A DNA stretch of 64,000 bases from Vitellaria paradoxa (Eukaryota > Streptophyta > Magnoliopsida > Ericales > Sapotaceae). Below, piece by piece: positions 11,700 to 23,261 of the stretch. How positions within the stretch are numbered: position 1 is the first letter of the stretch; every line of letters begins with the position of its first letter. The notes under the pieces are model-generated. The model had not been told where the DNA came from, did no database searches, and saw only the letters and a program-made list of their open reading frames with translations. A program made the translations under genes and the position numbers. The stretch lies in contig CM034238.1 in NCBI GenBank assembly GCA_019916065.1, positions 35,308,402 through 35,372,401 on the forward strand, in the 5' to 3' direction.

Positions 11700-12520
11700 G
11701 GTGCGTTAAGTGCTATCAATTAATAATCTGACAATCTAACAATTCACTACCTATCAATTAATTCACCCAGCACATCTCCTGTAGGTAAAGGTTTCCATTA
11801 AAGACAAAAGTAACATTACTTTCATTTGTGGTGAGGCATAAAAACTATTTTATTAAATAAGAAACTTGCCTTCTCATGGTCAGAAGCAATTTCCATTCTT
11901 TGTTAGTATTTTAAGTTTTTCCTCTTGTCACTTCAACATTTACCCGTCAATCACAAATATCAAATAGCCGAATATATTAATTTATATGTATAAAAAAAAC
12001 ACATCAGTTCAAACAATCACACACCACACACGTATATATATATATTACATGTATAACGGCGACTATACAGAGTAATACAAGGTTCCGCCCTTTACCTAGT
12101 TTGTTGCAATGCTTATATTTATACACCTTCACTCTCTGATTGACTCGGCAAAGAAGAAAGTGAAGCACAAAAGACAAAATACCGCCAACAATCAAAGGAT
12201 ACAGCACAATATGAAACACAGCTGCCGCAACCTAGGTATTTTTTTTACCTCAATAAATATAACATTATACGTATATATATATATAGTAAAATTCTAACCC
12301 TAACATATTTAAGTAATTACCTATTCCCCATAGGTTTAGGAGAATTACATTTTTTTCCTAAAATAAAAAAAAAATCTTTTCAAATATAACCAAAAATTAA
12401 TCTTTTTAAATAAAAATCCAAAAATTTCAAATCATTAAATTTAAATAGCAACAGCAACCTAAATTTATCAAGTAAAAATTTTTAAATTAAATTAAATAAA
12501 AAAAAGTCTAGGTCATTACA
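10523..12520 (-). mobile_element. 3' LTR of the Tekay/Del-like Ty3 element
   Basis: This is a 2.0-kb LTR. On the plus strand it runs from TGTCACACCCCGAATTTCAT to TAGGTCATTACA, so on the minus strand it has TG/CA ends. It is bounded on the inside by a polypurine tract. Inside are the family blocks at 10900-10960, 11130-11300 (short near-repeats around GGTTGTCTCGTAGAAACAAG) and 11330-11420, and an AT microsatellite at 11668-11693. The same family supplies the LTRs at 632, 17603, 33801 and 33266-39138. Confidence 0.8.
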
Positions 12521-12545
12521 TCCTATCCTCCTTACAAAAATTTCA
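12521..12545 (-). other. Polypurine tract of the Ty3 element
   Basis: On the minus strand the sequence reads AAGGAGGATAGGA directly before the LTR start TGTAATGACC. This is the expected place for plus-strand DNA priming. Confidence 0.7.
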
Positions 12546-12580
12546 TCCTCGAAATTTAGGAGGTAAATAAAAAAGAAAAA

Positions 12581-15500
12581 TTAAGGGAACAACTTTGGAT
12601 ATCTACTCCGCATATCTGCCTCTCGCTCCCAAGTAGAGTCCTCAATACCATGGTGCTTCCATAACACCCTAACTAAGGGGATAGTCTTCCCTCATAGCAC
12701 TTGCTCCTGAAAATCCAAAATTTCAATTGGTTTCACCTCATAAGTCACATCTGAATCAACCTTAAGCTCGGTCCAGTCTAACACATGTGAAGGATCTGGG
12801 TTATACTTCCTGAGCATAGACACGTGAAACACCTCATGTACTCTGGAAAATTGCGGTGGAAAAGCAAGACGATAAGCCACCTCTCCAACCCTAGCCAAAA
12901 CTTCAAATGGCCCAATATATCTCGGGGACAACTTCCCTCTGCGCCCAAAATGAAACTGACCCTTCTGTGGTAAAATATTTAGGAACACATGGTCTCCTAC
13001 CTCAAACTCTAGTGGTCTTCGCCTCTTATCAGCATAACTCTTTTGGCAGCTCTGTGCTGTCTCAAGTCTCTGTCGAATCACTTTGACCTTTTCAGTCGTC
13101 TCTTGCACAAACTCAGGCACAACAATTGCAGTTTCCCCAACCTCAGCCCAACAAATAGGAGATTTGCACGGTCTACCATATAAAGCTTCAAAATGAGCCA
13201 TCCCAATGCTTAACTGGTAGCTATTATTATACGCAAATTCAATCAAAGTAAGATGGTTCTCCCAACTGCCACGGAAATCAAGCACACACGCCCTGAGCAT
13301 ATACTCCAAAATCTGAATTATACGTTCTAACTGTCCGTCGGTCTTAGGATGAAAGGTAGTACTAAACAACAACTCTGTCCCCATAGCCACCTGGAGACTC
13401 TGCCAAAATCGAGAAGCAAAACGCGGGTCCCTATCTGGGACAATGGATACAAGGGCTCCGTAAGGCCTCACGATTTCCTTAACATATGACTTAGCCAAGA
13501 CATCCATAGAGCTGGTCATTCGAATCGGGAAAAAGTGAGCTGACTTCGTCAACCTATCCACTATCACCCAAATGGTGTCGTGGCCCTTTGGAGATCTTGA
13601 CAAGCAAGAAATAAAATCCATTGTAATGTTCTCCCACTTCCACTCTGACACTGGTAGAGGCTGCAAAAGACCCGCTAGTTTTTTATGCTCAGCCTTAACT
13701 TGCTGACAAGTAAGACACCTCTACTCACAAACTCTGCCACATCCTTTTTTATACCTGCCCAAAAAAACTGACGGCGCAAGTCGTAATACATCTTAGTACC
13801 TCTAAGATGTACTGCAAATTTAAAGTAATGGAACTCCTTTAAAACTATATCTCGAGCAGAGATGGGCACAAAAAATCTCCCCAAATACCTCAAACCATTA
13901 TCATCACTAATCACCTATCCTGGCATCTCATCAGGACTTAACAACTTAGCTCGAATCACCTCACATTCAACATCAGTCCCCTGAGCTTCTATCACACAAC
14001 TTAATAGAATTGGCTGAGTAGCCATGGCACACAAAATAGTATGACCCTCATCTTCCTGAAACTCCAGATCAAACTCACTAAGGCTTCTCATCATTTCCCA
14101 CTCTCGCACGAAAAGACCCACTAAAGTACTAAAAGTCTTTCGGCTAAGTGCGTCAGCAACCACATTTGCCTTATCAGGGTGATACTAGAGCTCAAAATCG
14201 TAGTCCTCCATGTACTCCATCCATCTCCTCTGTCTCAAATTCAGGTCCTTCTGAGTGAAAAGATATTTTAGGCTCTTGTGATCAGAAAACACGTCAAATT
14301 TCTCACCATACAAATAGTGTCTCCATCTTTTCAGAGCATGTATGATTGCTACCAATTTCAAATAATGTACTGGGTAGTTATGCTCGTGAGTCTTCAACTG
14401 CCTAGACCCATAAGCACTACTCTATCACCCTGTATCAGCACACATCCTAAACTTTCCCTGGATGCGTCACAATAAACTGAGTAACCCAAACCCCTCTTTG
14501 GGATTACAAGCATTGGTGCAGAAGTTAGCCTCTTCTCTAACTCATGAAAAGATTGCTCACACTTCTCATCCCAAACAAACTTGACTTTTTTTTTAGTCAA
14601 CCTACTTAACGGCCTGGCTAACCTCAAGAAGTCACGGACAAATCATCGGTAATACCCTACCAAACCGAGAAAGCTCTAAATCTCAAAAACTGTTCTTAGC
14701 ATCGGCTAATCCATAACTGCCTCGACCTTAGACAGATCAACTACAACTCTTTCTTCAAAAACAACATGCCCAAGAAATTTCACCTCATTAAGCTAGAACT
14801 TACACTTGCTTAATTTAGCATAGAGCTGGTGGTCTTTCAAGGTCTGAAGTATAATTCTCAGATACTCCTCATGTTCCGCCTCTGACCAGGAATAAACTAG
14901 AATGTCATCAGTAAAGACGACAACAAACTTGTCTAAATATCTACTGAACACCCGGTTTATCAAATCCATGAACATGGCAAGAGCATTGGTCAGTCCAAAT
15001 GGCATCACCAAGAACTCGTAGTCCCATACCGAGTCCTGAATGTCGTCTTAGGATTGTCCTCTTACTTTACCCTCAACTGATGGTAACCGGATCTTAAATT
15101 AATCTTTGAGAAAATGACTGAACCCTTCAGTTGATCAAACAGATCATCAATTCTCGGTAAGGGATACCGATTCTTGATTGTGACTAGTTTAGCCTTCGAT
15201 AATCTATACACATTCTGAGAGTCCCATCCTTTTTAGCAGCAAATAGTGCCAGTGCACCCCAAGGTGAAGTACTAGGACGAATAAATCTCTTAGAACTCAA
15301 CTCTTTTATCTAAGATTTTAACTCCACTAACTTTGTTGGTGCCAACCTGTACGGGGCTATAGAAATAGGTTCCGTGCCAGGGATCATATCAATTCCAAAT
15401 TCAACCTCCCACTCAGGCAGTAATCCAGATGCTTCTGAAAACACTTCCGAAAATTCACAAACGACTTGTGGTAACTCAATCTTGTCACCATCCTTGTCCT

Positions 15501-17427
15501 ACAAAGCCATACAAGCAAATAAACTGCACAAGTCTACTCGTCCCTGCCCATCGAGAGAAGGCAAGAGTTGAGGGCTACAACGATCACCAAAAAATCGTAT
15601 TCGATCTCCCTCCGTAGTAAATAAGGTCACCCGACTCTTAACACAATCTGTCATCGCCCGAAAGACTAACAGCCAGTTCATGCCAAGAATCACATCAAAG
15701 CTTCCTATGTCTATCACAATAAGATCAAAATTTGACAAGTGCTCCCGTCTCGAAGTCTCATCCCTGATAGTGATCTCACAATTCTTACAAACTCGATTCA
15801 ACACAGAATGACCCCCTATCGGTGTTTCAACATGCAATGGTAGAACTAACTCGTCCATAGATAAATTCAATGTAAACGTAAATGATGCAGCAATAAATGA
15901 ATGAGATATTCTTGTGTCTACAATAACTGTGGATTTAGTAGCATAAATGAGAAAGGTACCTCTCGTCACTATAGGCTCTGCACGTCCATCATTCTGGGCC
16001 ATAGTGAAAACTTGCCCCTCAACTGGTGCCGTTGGTGGTCTACCCCCCTTTTGGCCCTACTGGGATCCACCCTGAACTCCTTGATGCTGTTGAACACTAC
16101 TTGGAACACCCATTTGATACTACAGTGCCCCACCTTGAGTACCTCTCTGAAAATAAGTCTGCACTGATTGTGACCCTGCTGGCCTGCTACTTTGTACTGA
16201 CTGAGCTGGCTGTGGAGGTCTCATAACACTTACAGTACCTTGCCTTTGTGGATAACGTCTCTGCACATGACTCGGTAGGCCACACATGTAACAAATCTTT
16301 ATCTCGGCCCTATTTTCAGATCCGCTTAAGACACCCTTATAAGGACAATTAAACTGACAATGCCCAGGTTGTCTACAGTTATGACAGATAATGGAGCTCT
16401 GTGCAGGAACTCTTGCTGCTACTGACTAACTTGGAGCTGTACTCCCCTACTGAAACTGTTGAGTCTGTGCCCCATACAAATTTTCTCTTTGTCTTTTCAT
16501 GGGTCGACTCTCCTGTTGCTGAGTCTTACCATGTTTAACTTCATTTTGTGCTCTTGTATCTGTCAAATTCTTCTCTACTACCATTGCTCGATTAATCAGA
16601 ACTTCATATTCATTGAGCCCCAAAGGTACTATCCGATCCCTGATAGGAGCCCTCAATCCTTTCTCAAATCGTCTACATTCGGTGCACTCAGCGGACACCA
16701 ACTCCTTAGCATATTTAGCAAATGATGTGAACTTACGTCCATAATCTAGCACAGACATCGGCCTCTGAGTCAAACTTAGAAACTCATCAAGCTTGGCATC
16801 TCTCAGGGACTGTGGGAAGAAGTAGCCTTTGAAATGCTCCTTAAAATCCTCCCAAGTAAGTACAGATGCCCCACGAGACTCTTTCACAGCACTCCACCAA
16901 TCCAGTGCAGCTCCCTCCAACTGAAAAACAACAAGTAGAACTTTGCTCTTGTCTTCATTTAACTGCATTACCTCAAATATCTTCTCATTCTCGTGTAAGA
17001 ATTTCTCAACCTCTTCAATATCTGCTGCACCAAAGTATGTTAAGGGCTTTATTCTCCTAAGTTTCTCATACGGAGCTGTAGGCTGACTCACTTGCATTCC
17101 TCCAGCAAATATTGCAGCCATTTGTTACATCCATATCTGTGGGTATACCATTCCTGGCTATGGCACACTTAGTGATTCGGGTTGCACCTCGGCCATGTGA
17201 GGCACCCCTAATAGAACCTCTGCTACAACCCTAGCATATGACCCCTGCTCTTGTGACACTCTCGCAACCACGGGAACATCATCAACTGGAGCCTCATGGC
17301 CCTACCTAGCCTGAATTCCTCGGCCCTTACCACAACCACGACCACGACCTTGACCTATGCCTCTAACATTGCCTCTACCTCTACTTCTACCTCTACCTCT
17401 AACACCTGGAGTTACATGTCGTGGCAT
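12581..17427 (-). pseudogene. Broken gag-pol polyprotein of a Ty3/gypsy chromovirus (Tekay/Del-like)
   Basis: All domains are present in order on the minus strand but broken by stops and frameshifts. The start is ATG at 17425-17427 (MPRHVTPGV, then an RG-rich stretch), in frame with gag (16447-17121: PLTYFGAADIEEVEKFLHEN). Two zinc knuckles follow near 16290-16390: the first is intact (CHNCRQPGHCQFNC), the second has lost its last Cys. Protease is at 15499-16002 with DTRISHSFI where DSGASHSFI is usual. Reverse transcriptase (about 14650-15350) has FTDDILVYS. RNase H is at 13920-14630, the integrase zinc domain at 13675-13914, and the integrase core at 12692-13666 with PDRDPRF and the downstream Glu in DGQLERIIQ. 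A chromodomain-like tail (WKHHGIEDSTWEREADM) ends at the stop 12581. Non-functional. Confidence 0.85.
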
Positions 17428-17586
17428 TCTCTAAAATTCACAAAAATATACTAAGGTTAACGCATTCTTAACAATCTAAGTCCAACAAAATATCAAATTC
17501 ACATATCACAATTAAATAAATTGTCATGTAAACACATAGCACTTAGAAAAATAAAAGGCCCACTGTCCCTAGGTATTCTAAACCTA

Positions 17587-17599
17587 GGCTCTGATACCA
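17587..17599 (-). other. Primer-binding site (iMet tRNA type) of the Ty3 element
   Basis: The minus strand reads TGGTATCAGAGCC two to three bases inside the LTR end (GTGACA, 17603-17608). This is the standard initiator-Met tRNA primer site and proves that the element reads leftwards. Confidence 0.85.
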
Positions 17600-17602
17600 A
17601 GT

Positions 17603-17686
17603 TGTCACGTCTCGGATTTCACAATCCGAGTATGTGAACAAAAGAACACGTATTACATCATTTAATAACTTTTCCTGTCCCACATC
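17603..17686 (-). mobile_element. Remnant of the 5' LTR of the Ty3 element
   Basis: Only the last ~84 bases of the 5' LTR (minus-strand view) remain: TGTCACGTCTCGGATTTCAC through CCTGTCCCACATC. They match the start of the left LTR at 10523 and of the copy at 33801. After CCCACATC the sequence changes to Cassandra-like DNA. The junction lies at a word, TCCCACATC, that also occurs in the Cassandra LTR (17890-17898), so a deletion at short homology is plausible. Confidence 0.75.
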
Positions 17687-17811
17687 GTAACCAATGCCTA
17701 GCCAGAAGTGTGGGATCACGCGTGTGGGGGACCTACCTGTGAGGGACTCTACCTGCGGGAGAGTGAAACAAAGGGCCACGCAAGGACGCGTGCCCTGTAA
17801 GAGGGGAGGAT
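17687..17811 (+). mobile_element. Internal remnant of the Cassandra-like element with polypurine tract
   Basis: This is a non-coding segment. At 17735-17765 it contains a diverged duplicate of the LTR phrase ACCTGCCTGTGAGGGACTCT. It ends in the purine run AAGAGGGGAGGAT (17799-17811) immediately before TGTGAGGG, as expected for a polypurine tract in front of a 3' LTR on the plus strand. Confidence 0.55.
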
Positions 17812-18109
17812 TGTGAGGGACCTGCCTGTGAGGGACTCTGTCTACGGAAGAGTAAAATCGGAGGTGAAGCAGAGAAGCAATGCCTTCCATCCCACATCGC
17901 TTGGGTCATGGAAGGATGTGGCATATATGTAATATTCAATATCAATATAGTACAACGCGTTTTAAAACCGTGAAGGTACTGGAATAAGTGGGAACTCGAG
18001 GGTTAAGCGTGCTCCAGTGGGGGCAATACTAAGGTAGGTGACCTCCTAGGAAGCAGCTTACCAAGCCCAAAGTAGACAATATTATACTATGTGGATGCAG
18101 GTCATTACA
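17812..18109 (+). mobile_element. 3' LTR of the Cassandra-like element with 5S-rRNA-like segment
   Basis: This is the complete LTR, TGTGAGGGACCTGCC to GGTCATTACA, 298 bp. The 5S-like part (about 17970-18062) includes GGTTAAGCGTGCTCC and GGTGACCTCCTAGGAAG, then CCCAAAGTAGACAATATT. In plant 5S genes these correspond to the A-box and C-box regions bound by TFIIIA/TFIIIC, so the LTR may carry a polymerase III promoter. This is inference from similarity. The copy at 10253 is cut at the equivalent of CCCAA. Confidence 0.75.
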
Positions 18110-18374
18110 CAAAGGTCATGAACTTAGTTCTAGTTAAATGCCTTAAGAGGTCACGAACGTAGCATTGGTTACACGCCAAAAGGTCACAAACCCAACTCCA
18201 CTTACACTCCTAGAGGTCACGAACGTAGCTTTGTTTACACGCCGTAAGATCACAAACCCAAATCTATTTACATACCTAGAGGTCATAAACATAGCGTTGA
18301 TCACACGTCGTAAGGTCACAAACCCAAATCTACTTACACACTTGGAGGTCACAAACCTAGCTTGCAGGGGAAAA
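18110..18374. repeat. Short tandem array inside the TRIM-like element
   Basis: About four copies of a ~66-bp unit, each made of two related ~33-bp halves: GGTCACGAACGTAGC plus a TTACACGCC tail, and GGTCACAAACCCAA plus an ACTTACACACTT tail. One more partial copy lies left of the Cassandra insertion (10205-10252). Chance ORFs on both strands (18143-18386) are simply translated repeats. Confidence 0.7.
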
Positions 18375-18674
18375 CGCATTGAATAGCTAAAATACGCAAA
18401 ACCAAAAGTGCAAGATAGTGCGTGGATATCTCAAGCAGAGTGATTGGGGTCTTCAATAGAGAAACTAAAGCAGCAAGAAGTATCTCAAAAAGAGATATTT
18501 GAAATTTAAAAATTTTTTAGAAAACTAGACATTACATAAATAAAAGTAACATGAAGTTGGATTAAGGAGTAGCGGAGGCGACAGTGATGGCAGGAAGGCA
18601 CTGCCAGCGGTCAAAGATGTGACCTATTGTATGACTAATCTATCAAGGATCAAAAATTATGAGTTCTAATACCA

Positions 18675-18884
18675 TGATAAAAGAAAAGAATGAATGAAAA
18701 AGTTGGGAAAATTATATGTATTAAATGTGTTAAATACAATGAAGTAGTAACCCTATTTATAGGGTTGCAAAGTAAAAATAGAATAAAAGACTAACTCTAC
18801 TTTTATAAGTTTACCTAAAACTCTACTATTAGTTATCTGACTATTACCCAAACTCTGCTACTAGTTATTTGATATGCATTAACA
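18675..18884 (-). repeat. 5' LTR of the TRIM-like element
   Basis: Same sequence as 9930-10106 plus one extra internal block. It starts TGATAAAAGAAAAGAATGAA and ends ATATGCATTAACA. The TATA-like CCTATTTATAGGG is at 18751-18763. The primer-site complement GAGTTCTAATACCA abuts it at 18661-18674, and the target duplication ATCAC follows at 18885-18889. Confidence 0.8.
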
Positions 18885-19189
18885 ATCACTATTTATGAAA
18901 CAATGATATCATTAATGCAATATGCAGGTGCATCAAGCTTTAGTATGAAGCACTATGTTTTTCGAAGCAAAGTCTCAGAAAAATGAAGACAACCATCAAT
19001 GATTATGACTAAAGAACCTAGATAGCCATTCTTAGAAATCATATACAGCATATTGTTTGAGGAAAAAATAAAAAATAATAATAAAAAAAGAACAAATTCA
19101 AGAAGATGCAAGGACAGGAATATGAATAAAAATGGAATTAATGCCATTATCCAAAGAACTAGGACATCATCTGACCGCTCTCTAATTTG

Positions 19190-20830
19190 GTAGTGGCTCA
19201 CTCTCAAGTATAAGAGGTCGGTTGAGTTTAGTCTAGGTGAGTCCTAGGTCATCTTCCACAGGGAGCAAGGGTATGACTAAATTTTGGAAAACTTGGTTTT
19301 GAAAGCACTTGCAAAAATTTTAAGAAGCAAATAAAACAATCTTTTTGAAGTTTTCGAATAGAGATTTGTAACAATAATTTGAGAATTTCCAACACGAATT
19401 AAACGAAAGATGAACACACTACAAAAGAAATTCAATTTATAAACTTAAACAAACTATGTGAATTAAAACACTTAGCTTTAACCTAGTCCTGTAACATCTT
19501 CGAAGGGCTGAATTCGGATATATAGTTAACTCAACCTAATTCTTACACCTATAATATTAGGTCGGAAGATTTGGCGTTAAAAACCCTTTTCGTAAAGAAC
19601 TCATAATTCTAGGATTTTGAAATCAGGTTCGAAATCACCGGGACATGGAATTGACCTTCAATTTACACGAGCGTAATCGAAGTTCAACTGTATCACGGGC
19701 AATTCGTTTTCGAAAATTAATCTAGAATTATGTGCCTTACGTTTTTATTCGAAAGATAAACACAGTTTAGTTCGAACTATCCAAATTCAACTCCTTCAAT
19801 TCGATTACACTCCTAGGTTAAAACCAAGAAAACCCTATACTAGCATTACTAAAACATGAACAAAGCATTTCGAAAAAAAAAAACATCTTCATCATGCAAC
19901 AGAATATGAAAACGAAATAGATTAAAAAGGTTTAAGACAATTTCGAAAGCAAATTAATCCAAACTAAGTCTACGAAATACTACGAAGTGAACATAGAAGA
20001 CAAAGCACGAAGAACATGAAATTCTGATTAAAAAAAATTAACAAATAGAACTTACACGTAAATCTTATTGCGAAGACGAAATTAAGCTTGAACAATCCAA
20101 TCCAAAGCGAAATCGAAATCGTAACCCTAATCTAAACTAAACTAAGAAAAAGAGAAGAAGTGCGTAGGGTTTCGAACCCCTGTACATCAGAAATTTGCCC
20201 TTTTATATCATTACATAACTCAAGGGTAAAAGTGTAATTTCATAATTCAAAATTTAACTTAAAAGTGTGCTGGACAAGTCATCATGGGCGCCCAAGGTAC
20301 AAATGTTTGATGAAGTCCTCAAAGAGTTAGCTAAAACACAGCAGTCAGAACTCCCTCTCTGTGGGCGCCCATCTGATGAAGAGTGGGGTGCCGAAGGGTC
20401 CTCAGGGGCGCCCATGGGTGTAGGTGGGGTGCCCATGCTTGTGGTGGGGCGCCCATGGATCTAGGTGGGGCGCCCATCTGCAACTACAGTGAACAGTTCT
20501 TCTTTGACAGTTTTCTGTCCCTGAATTTTGATGCGATTTTGACACTGAAGTTGACAGATTCAGGCTTCGGCTAAACCAGCAAAGTTGTAGGGCTTCGAGT
20601 CTTCTTTCCAACGCAAAAAGAATGGAACCATTTCGAGTTGTGATGAAAAAGTTATGGCTGGAAAACTGAGAGGGTGTTGAGCTGGAACTTCAACCGCAAC
20701 CACTTCAACTATTTTGAACTTCAAACCACTTCCTTCTCCTTGGCACCCATGGTAGTCGATCTTATGCCTTGGGATGGCTCCTCCTCACATGCAACCTTGG
20801 TGTTGTTTGGGCCAAAAATACCATATTATA
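19190..20830 (-). repeat. LTR-like repeat related to family E
   Basis: On the minus strand this ends with CCCTGTGGAAGATGACCTAG and a GAGAGTGAGCC tail (19190-19260), matching the end motif of family E (CCCTGTGGATTCGACCTCGG). A TATA-like GATATAAAAGGGC lies on the minus strand near 20200-20213. At 20284-20480 seven copies of a phrase built on GGGCGCCCAT occur. At 20584-20660 lies a motif also present at 49612-49690. No protein is present and the limits are approximate, so it is probably another solo LTR or LTR fragment. Confidence 0.45.
20284..20480. repeat. GGGCGCCCA phrase cluster
   Basis: Seven occurrences of GGGCGCCCA or one-base variants (GGGGTGCCCATG, GGGGTGCCGA) lie about 20-75 bases apart in otherwise AT-rich DNA. 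Each core is a perfect or near-perfect short palindrome. Chance ORFs here read VGAPMLVVGAPMDL-like repeats. Confidence 0.75.
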
Positions 20831-23261
20831 TCACCTGAAATATACACACACCAAGAATGCATGGAAATGAGATAATGACACTAACACATCGCCAATAATA
20901 ACTGTAAATTCATAATTAGCATGCTCAATATATATAATTGTACAATAATGCATGCTAATCATCATCCCTAAGTAGCTAAACTTGACGATATGTGTTTATG
21001 TATTTAGATGTAATGGGTGATTCAAGGTCCTAAGTTTAAAGCAAAAAAACAAGCTAATACAACAGGGTGGTCATCAATAATCATTGCTATCGTGTTCATA
21101 CTCAAGTGAAAATTGATTTTTATCTCAAGAATACAATCATCCCTTTTCTGAAACTCTAAAGATGAATGCCAATATCTTACTTTTGAACAGCTGTTGGTAT
21201 TATAAATAAAGGCAATTTTCATGTAGTAATTTTCATGTAGTTGAAGCTGAAATGTTCTCTTTGTAAACAATAATCATAACAATAGCCAAAGATTATCAAA
21301 CATTATGAAAAAATTGTGAACTACATACATTTTAAAGGGAGGCCAAATTTAAATATCATGGTTCACTATTTATGATAAACATTTACTTCATATTTTATTT
21401 TTAAAAATAATCAAGCCATGTCTAGTTTTTTAGAACACAACAACATAAAATGAATCCTAATCTAGGGGAATTAACAAGCACAACACCAAAAGATATATAA
21501 TAACTTGAGCAAATATTAGCACTGGGGTGCCCCAACTGAGGATTGAACCCCACATGATTGATTTAAACCAATGGTCATCTCCCTGTCTTTTTTTTTTTTT
21601 TAAGACAACCAAAATTACCAAAAGTTCACTCCTCCACATAACTGATTGAGGTGACATCATCAAGATAATTGCACTTCCACCTAAACTCAGTAGGTCTCTT
21701 GAGGTTCCCATCAAGGGTTCTTGGTGAGATTAATGAAAGTAAACTTTGACTTGTAAATACCTCAATAAGCTAACCAAGCTACTTGAACCAAGAATTAAGA
21801 ATCAACCAAAGAAGACATGTGAGTGAAGCTGGACATTCACCCTGTAACTTTTTTTGAGATAGGCTTTGGGGAATTGCCAAGGCTCAGCTAGTTCTAAGAT
21901 AAACCTATTACCAGAACAACATAATAAGCTCATATTGTCACAAGTGAAAGCAAAAGAGCCCCAATAGTACTAAAGTGCTTCTGCATCTCATGTTTCAAAA
22001 AGGTACAACTTGTGTTTGATTGGTTCCCACTTATCTGTGCACCTAAAAACAGCAAATTCTAATTGGAGTTTGAGCTGAACCAACAATATTATTCAACTAC
22101 TTTTGTGATACAAAGACAAACAAAAAATTTTCCAAGATCAAAAAGTTCATACACGTGACTAAAATGTTGTAATTGCGAACAACAATTTTTACGATAAAGC
22201 ACCCCTAGATTTAACAATTATGCCCTAGCAAAGAAAAAAAATAAAGCTTAGTTGCACGAAACTTGAAACCACATGGCTTTTTTCATTTTTAAATCATGTT
22301 CCTACTCTATTTTCTTTACTAAGACGGGGTGTTGTTGCCAAAGAAGCAAACAATGAAAAACCAAAGTAGCAAATAATGAAATACTAGTAGGAAAATGGAT
22401 TAAAAAGGTACAAAAGCTTCAAAATCTATTCTACAGGACAATTTGGAGAAGAAGAAAAAAGAACTAGTCCGTTGCTTATTTCTCTTCATGCAGATGTTCT
22501 TTTCCTTTTTTTTTTTCTATGCATTTTCTCTTTTATTTTTCATTTTTATTTCTAGTTGCTAAAACTATTTTAACTTCTTAGTGTTCATTGGATGAGGTGG
22601 TTCAAGACTAGCAGAAGAAACATATATATTTAACAATATATTTAATTCTCCAAGGAGCATCAACATCAAACTGTATATTGAAAATATGCAAACTAGCAGA
22701 AAAAAACATATAATCATAACAATAGGAATGGTAAATCATAAAGTCAACATTTTTTCCTCAAACACACATCAAATCCTTCATAATAATTTTATGTAAAACA
22801 TAGCAAATTTGTTTACCAGTATGGAGGTATTAAAAGAAATTAAAACAGAAGGAACACAAAATTTAAAAGAGAAAATATGGAAAACGAAATACATAACAAT
22901 TACACAACCTAGAACAAGAAAATAAATAAGGATTCAAGCACAAGCAAGACACACCAACAATTAAAAAAAAAGAAAAAGAAAAAACCTATATACATGTAGA
23001 TAAAACTTGGGGCTTCATATATATAAATATATACAAGTGTAAGAGAGATGAGAAAGGAGGTTGACCTAGAGAGAGGAGCCAAGGAAGGCAGTGAGCGGCA
23101 GTGGCTCGAAAGCGACAAACAGCGAGACGAGTATCGATGGAAGCGATAAACTCGACGGGTTGTGGGTTTACTTCAGCCTAAAAGGTGAGGTGCTGATTGT
23201 TTCTAGAACCAAGATTTGGGATTTTGGGGAAGCCACAAACAAGTCAAGAAAGGAGAAGGCA
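20831..23261. other. Unassigned AT-rich intergenic region
   Basis: No gene, tRNA or element end could be supported. The region contains A- and T-runs (21590-21602, 22504-22516), a segment at 20965-21045 similar to 9330-9400, and a short less AT-rich stretch at 23040-23270. That stretch opens a 61-codon frame (23091-23276), but it has no recognisable family and runs directly into the tandem repeat. Confidence 0.4.

Larger units (their letters stand above)
9930..18884 (-). mobile_element. TRIM-like non-coding LTR element, host of a nested insertion
   Basis: Near-identical terminal repeats (9930-10106 and 18675-18884) are flanked by the 5-bp duplication ATCAC (9925-9929 and 18885-18889). The element reads leftwards. 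The complement of a primer site (TGGTATTAGAACTC on the minus strand) lies at 18661-18674 just inside the right LTR. A polypurine tract (minus strand; plus strand TCCCCCTTCAAACCC) lies at 10107-10121 just inside the left LTR. Without the Cassandra and Ty3 insertions the internal part is only about 0.7 kb (10107-10252 and 18110-18674). It has no ORF and contains a short tandem array. Size and lack of protein fit a TRIM/SMART-type parasite mobilised by another element's proteins. Confidence 0.8.

Noticed and set aside
12004..12297. ORFs on both strands near 12.0-12.3 kb
   Set aside because: They lie within the Ty3 LTR and have no domain.
18143..18386. Repeat-containing ORFs on both strands
   Set aside because: They come from the 66-bp tandem array, whose unit is divisible by three; both strands are open for the same reason.
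19416..19430. CACTACAAAAGAAA as the left terminus of the CACTA element ending at 24708
   Set aside because: It lies within an LTR-like repeat, differs from the CACTACAAGAAA terminus and lacks subterminal repeats beside it.
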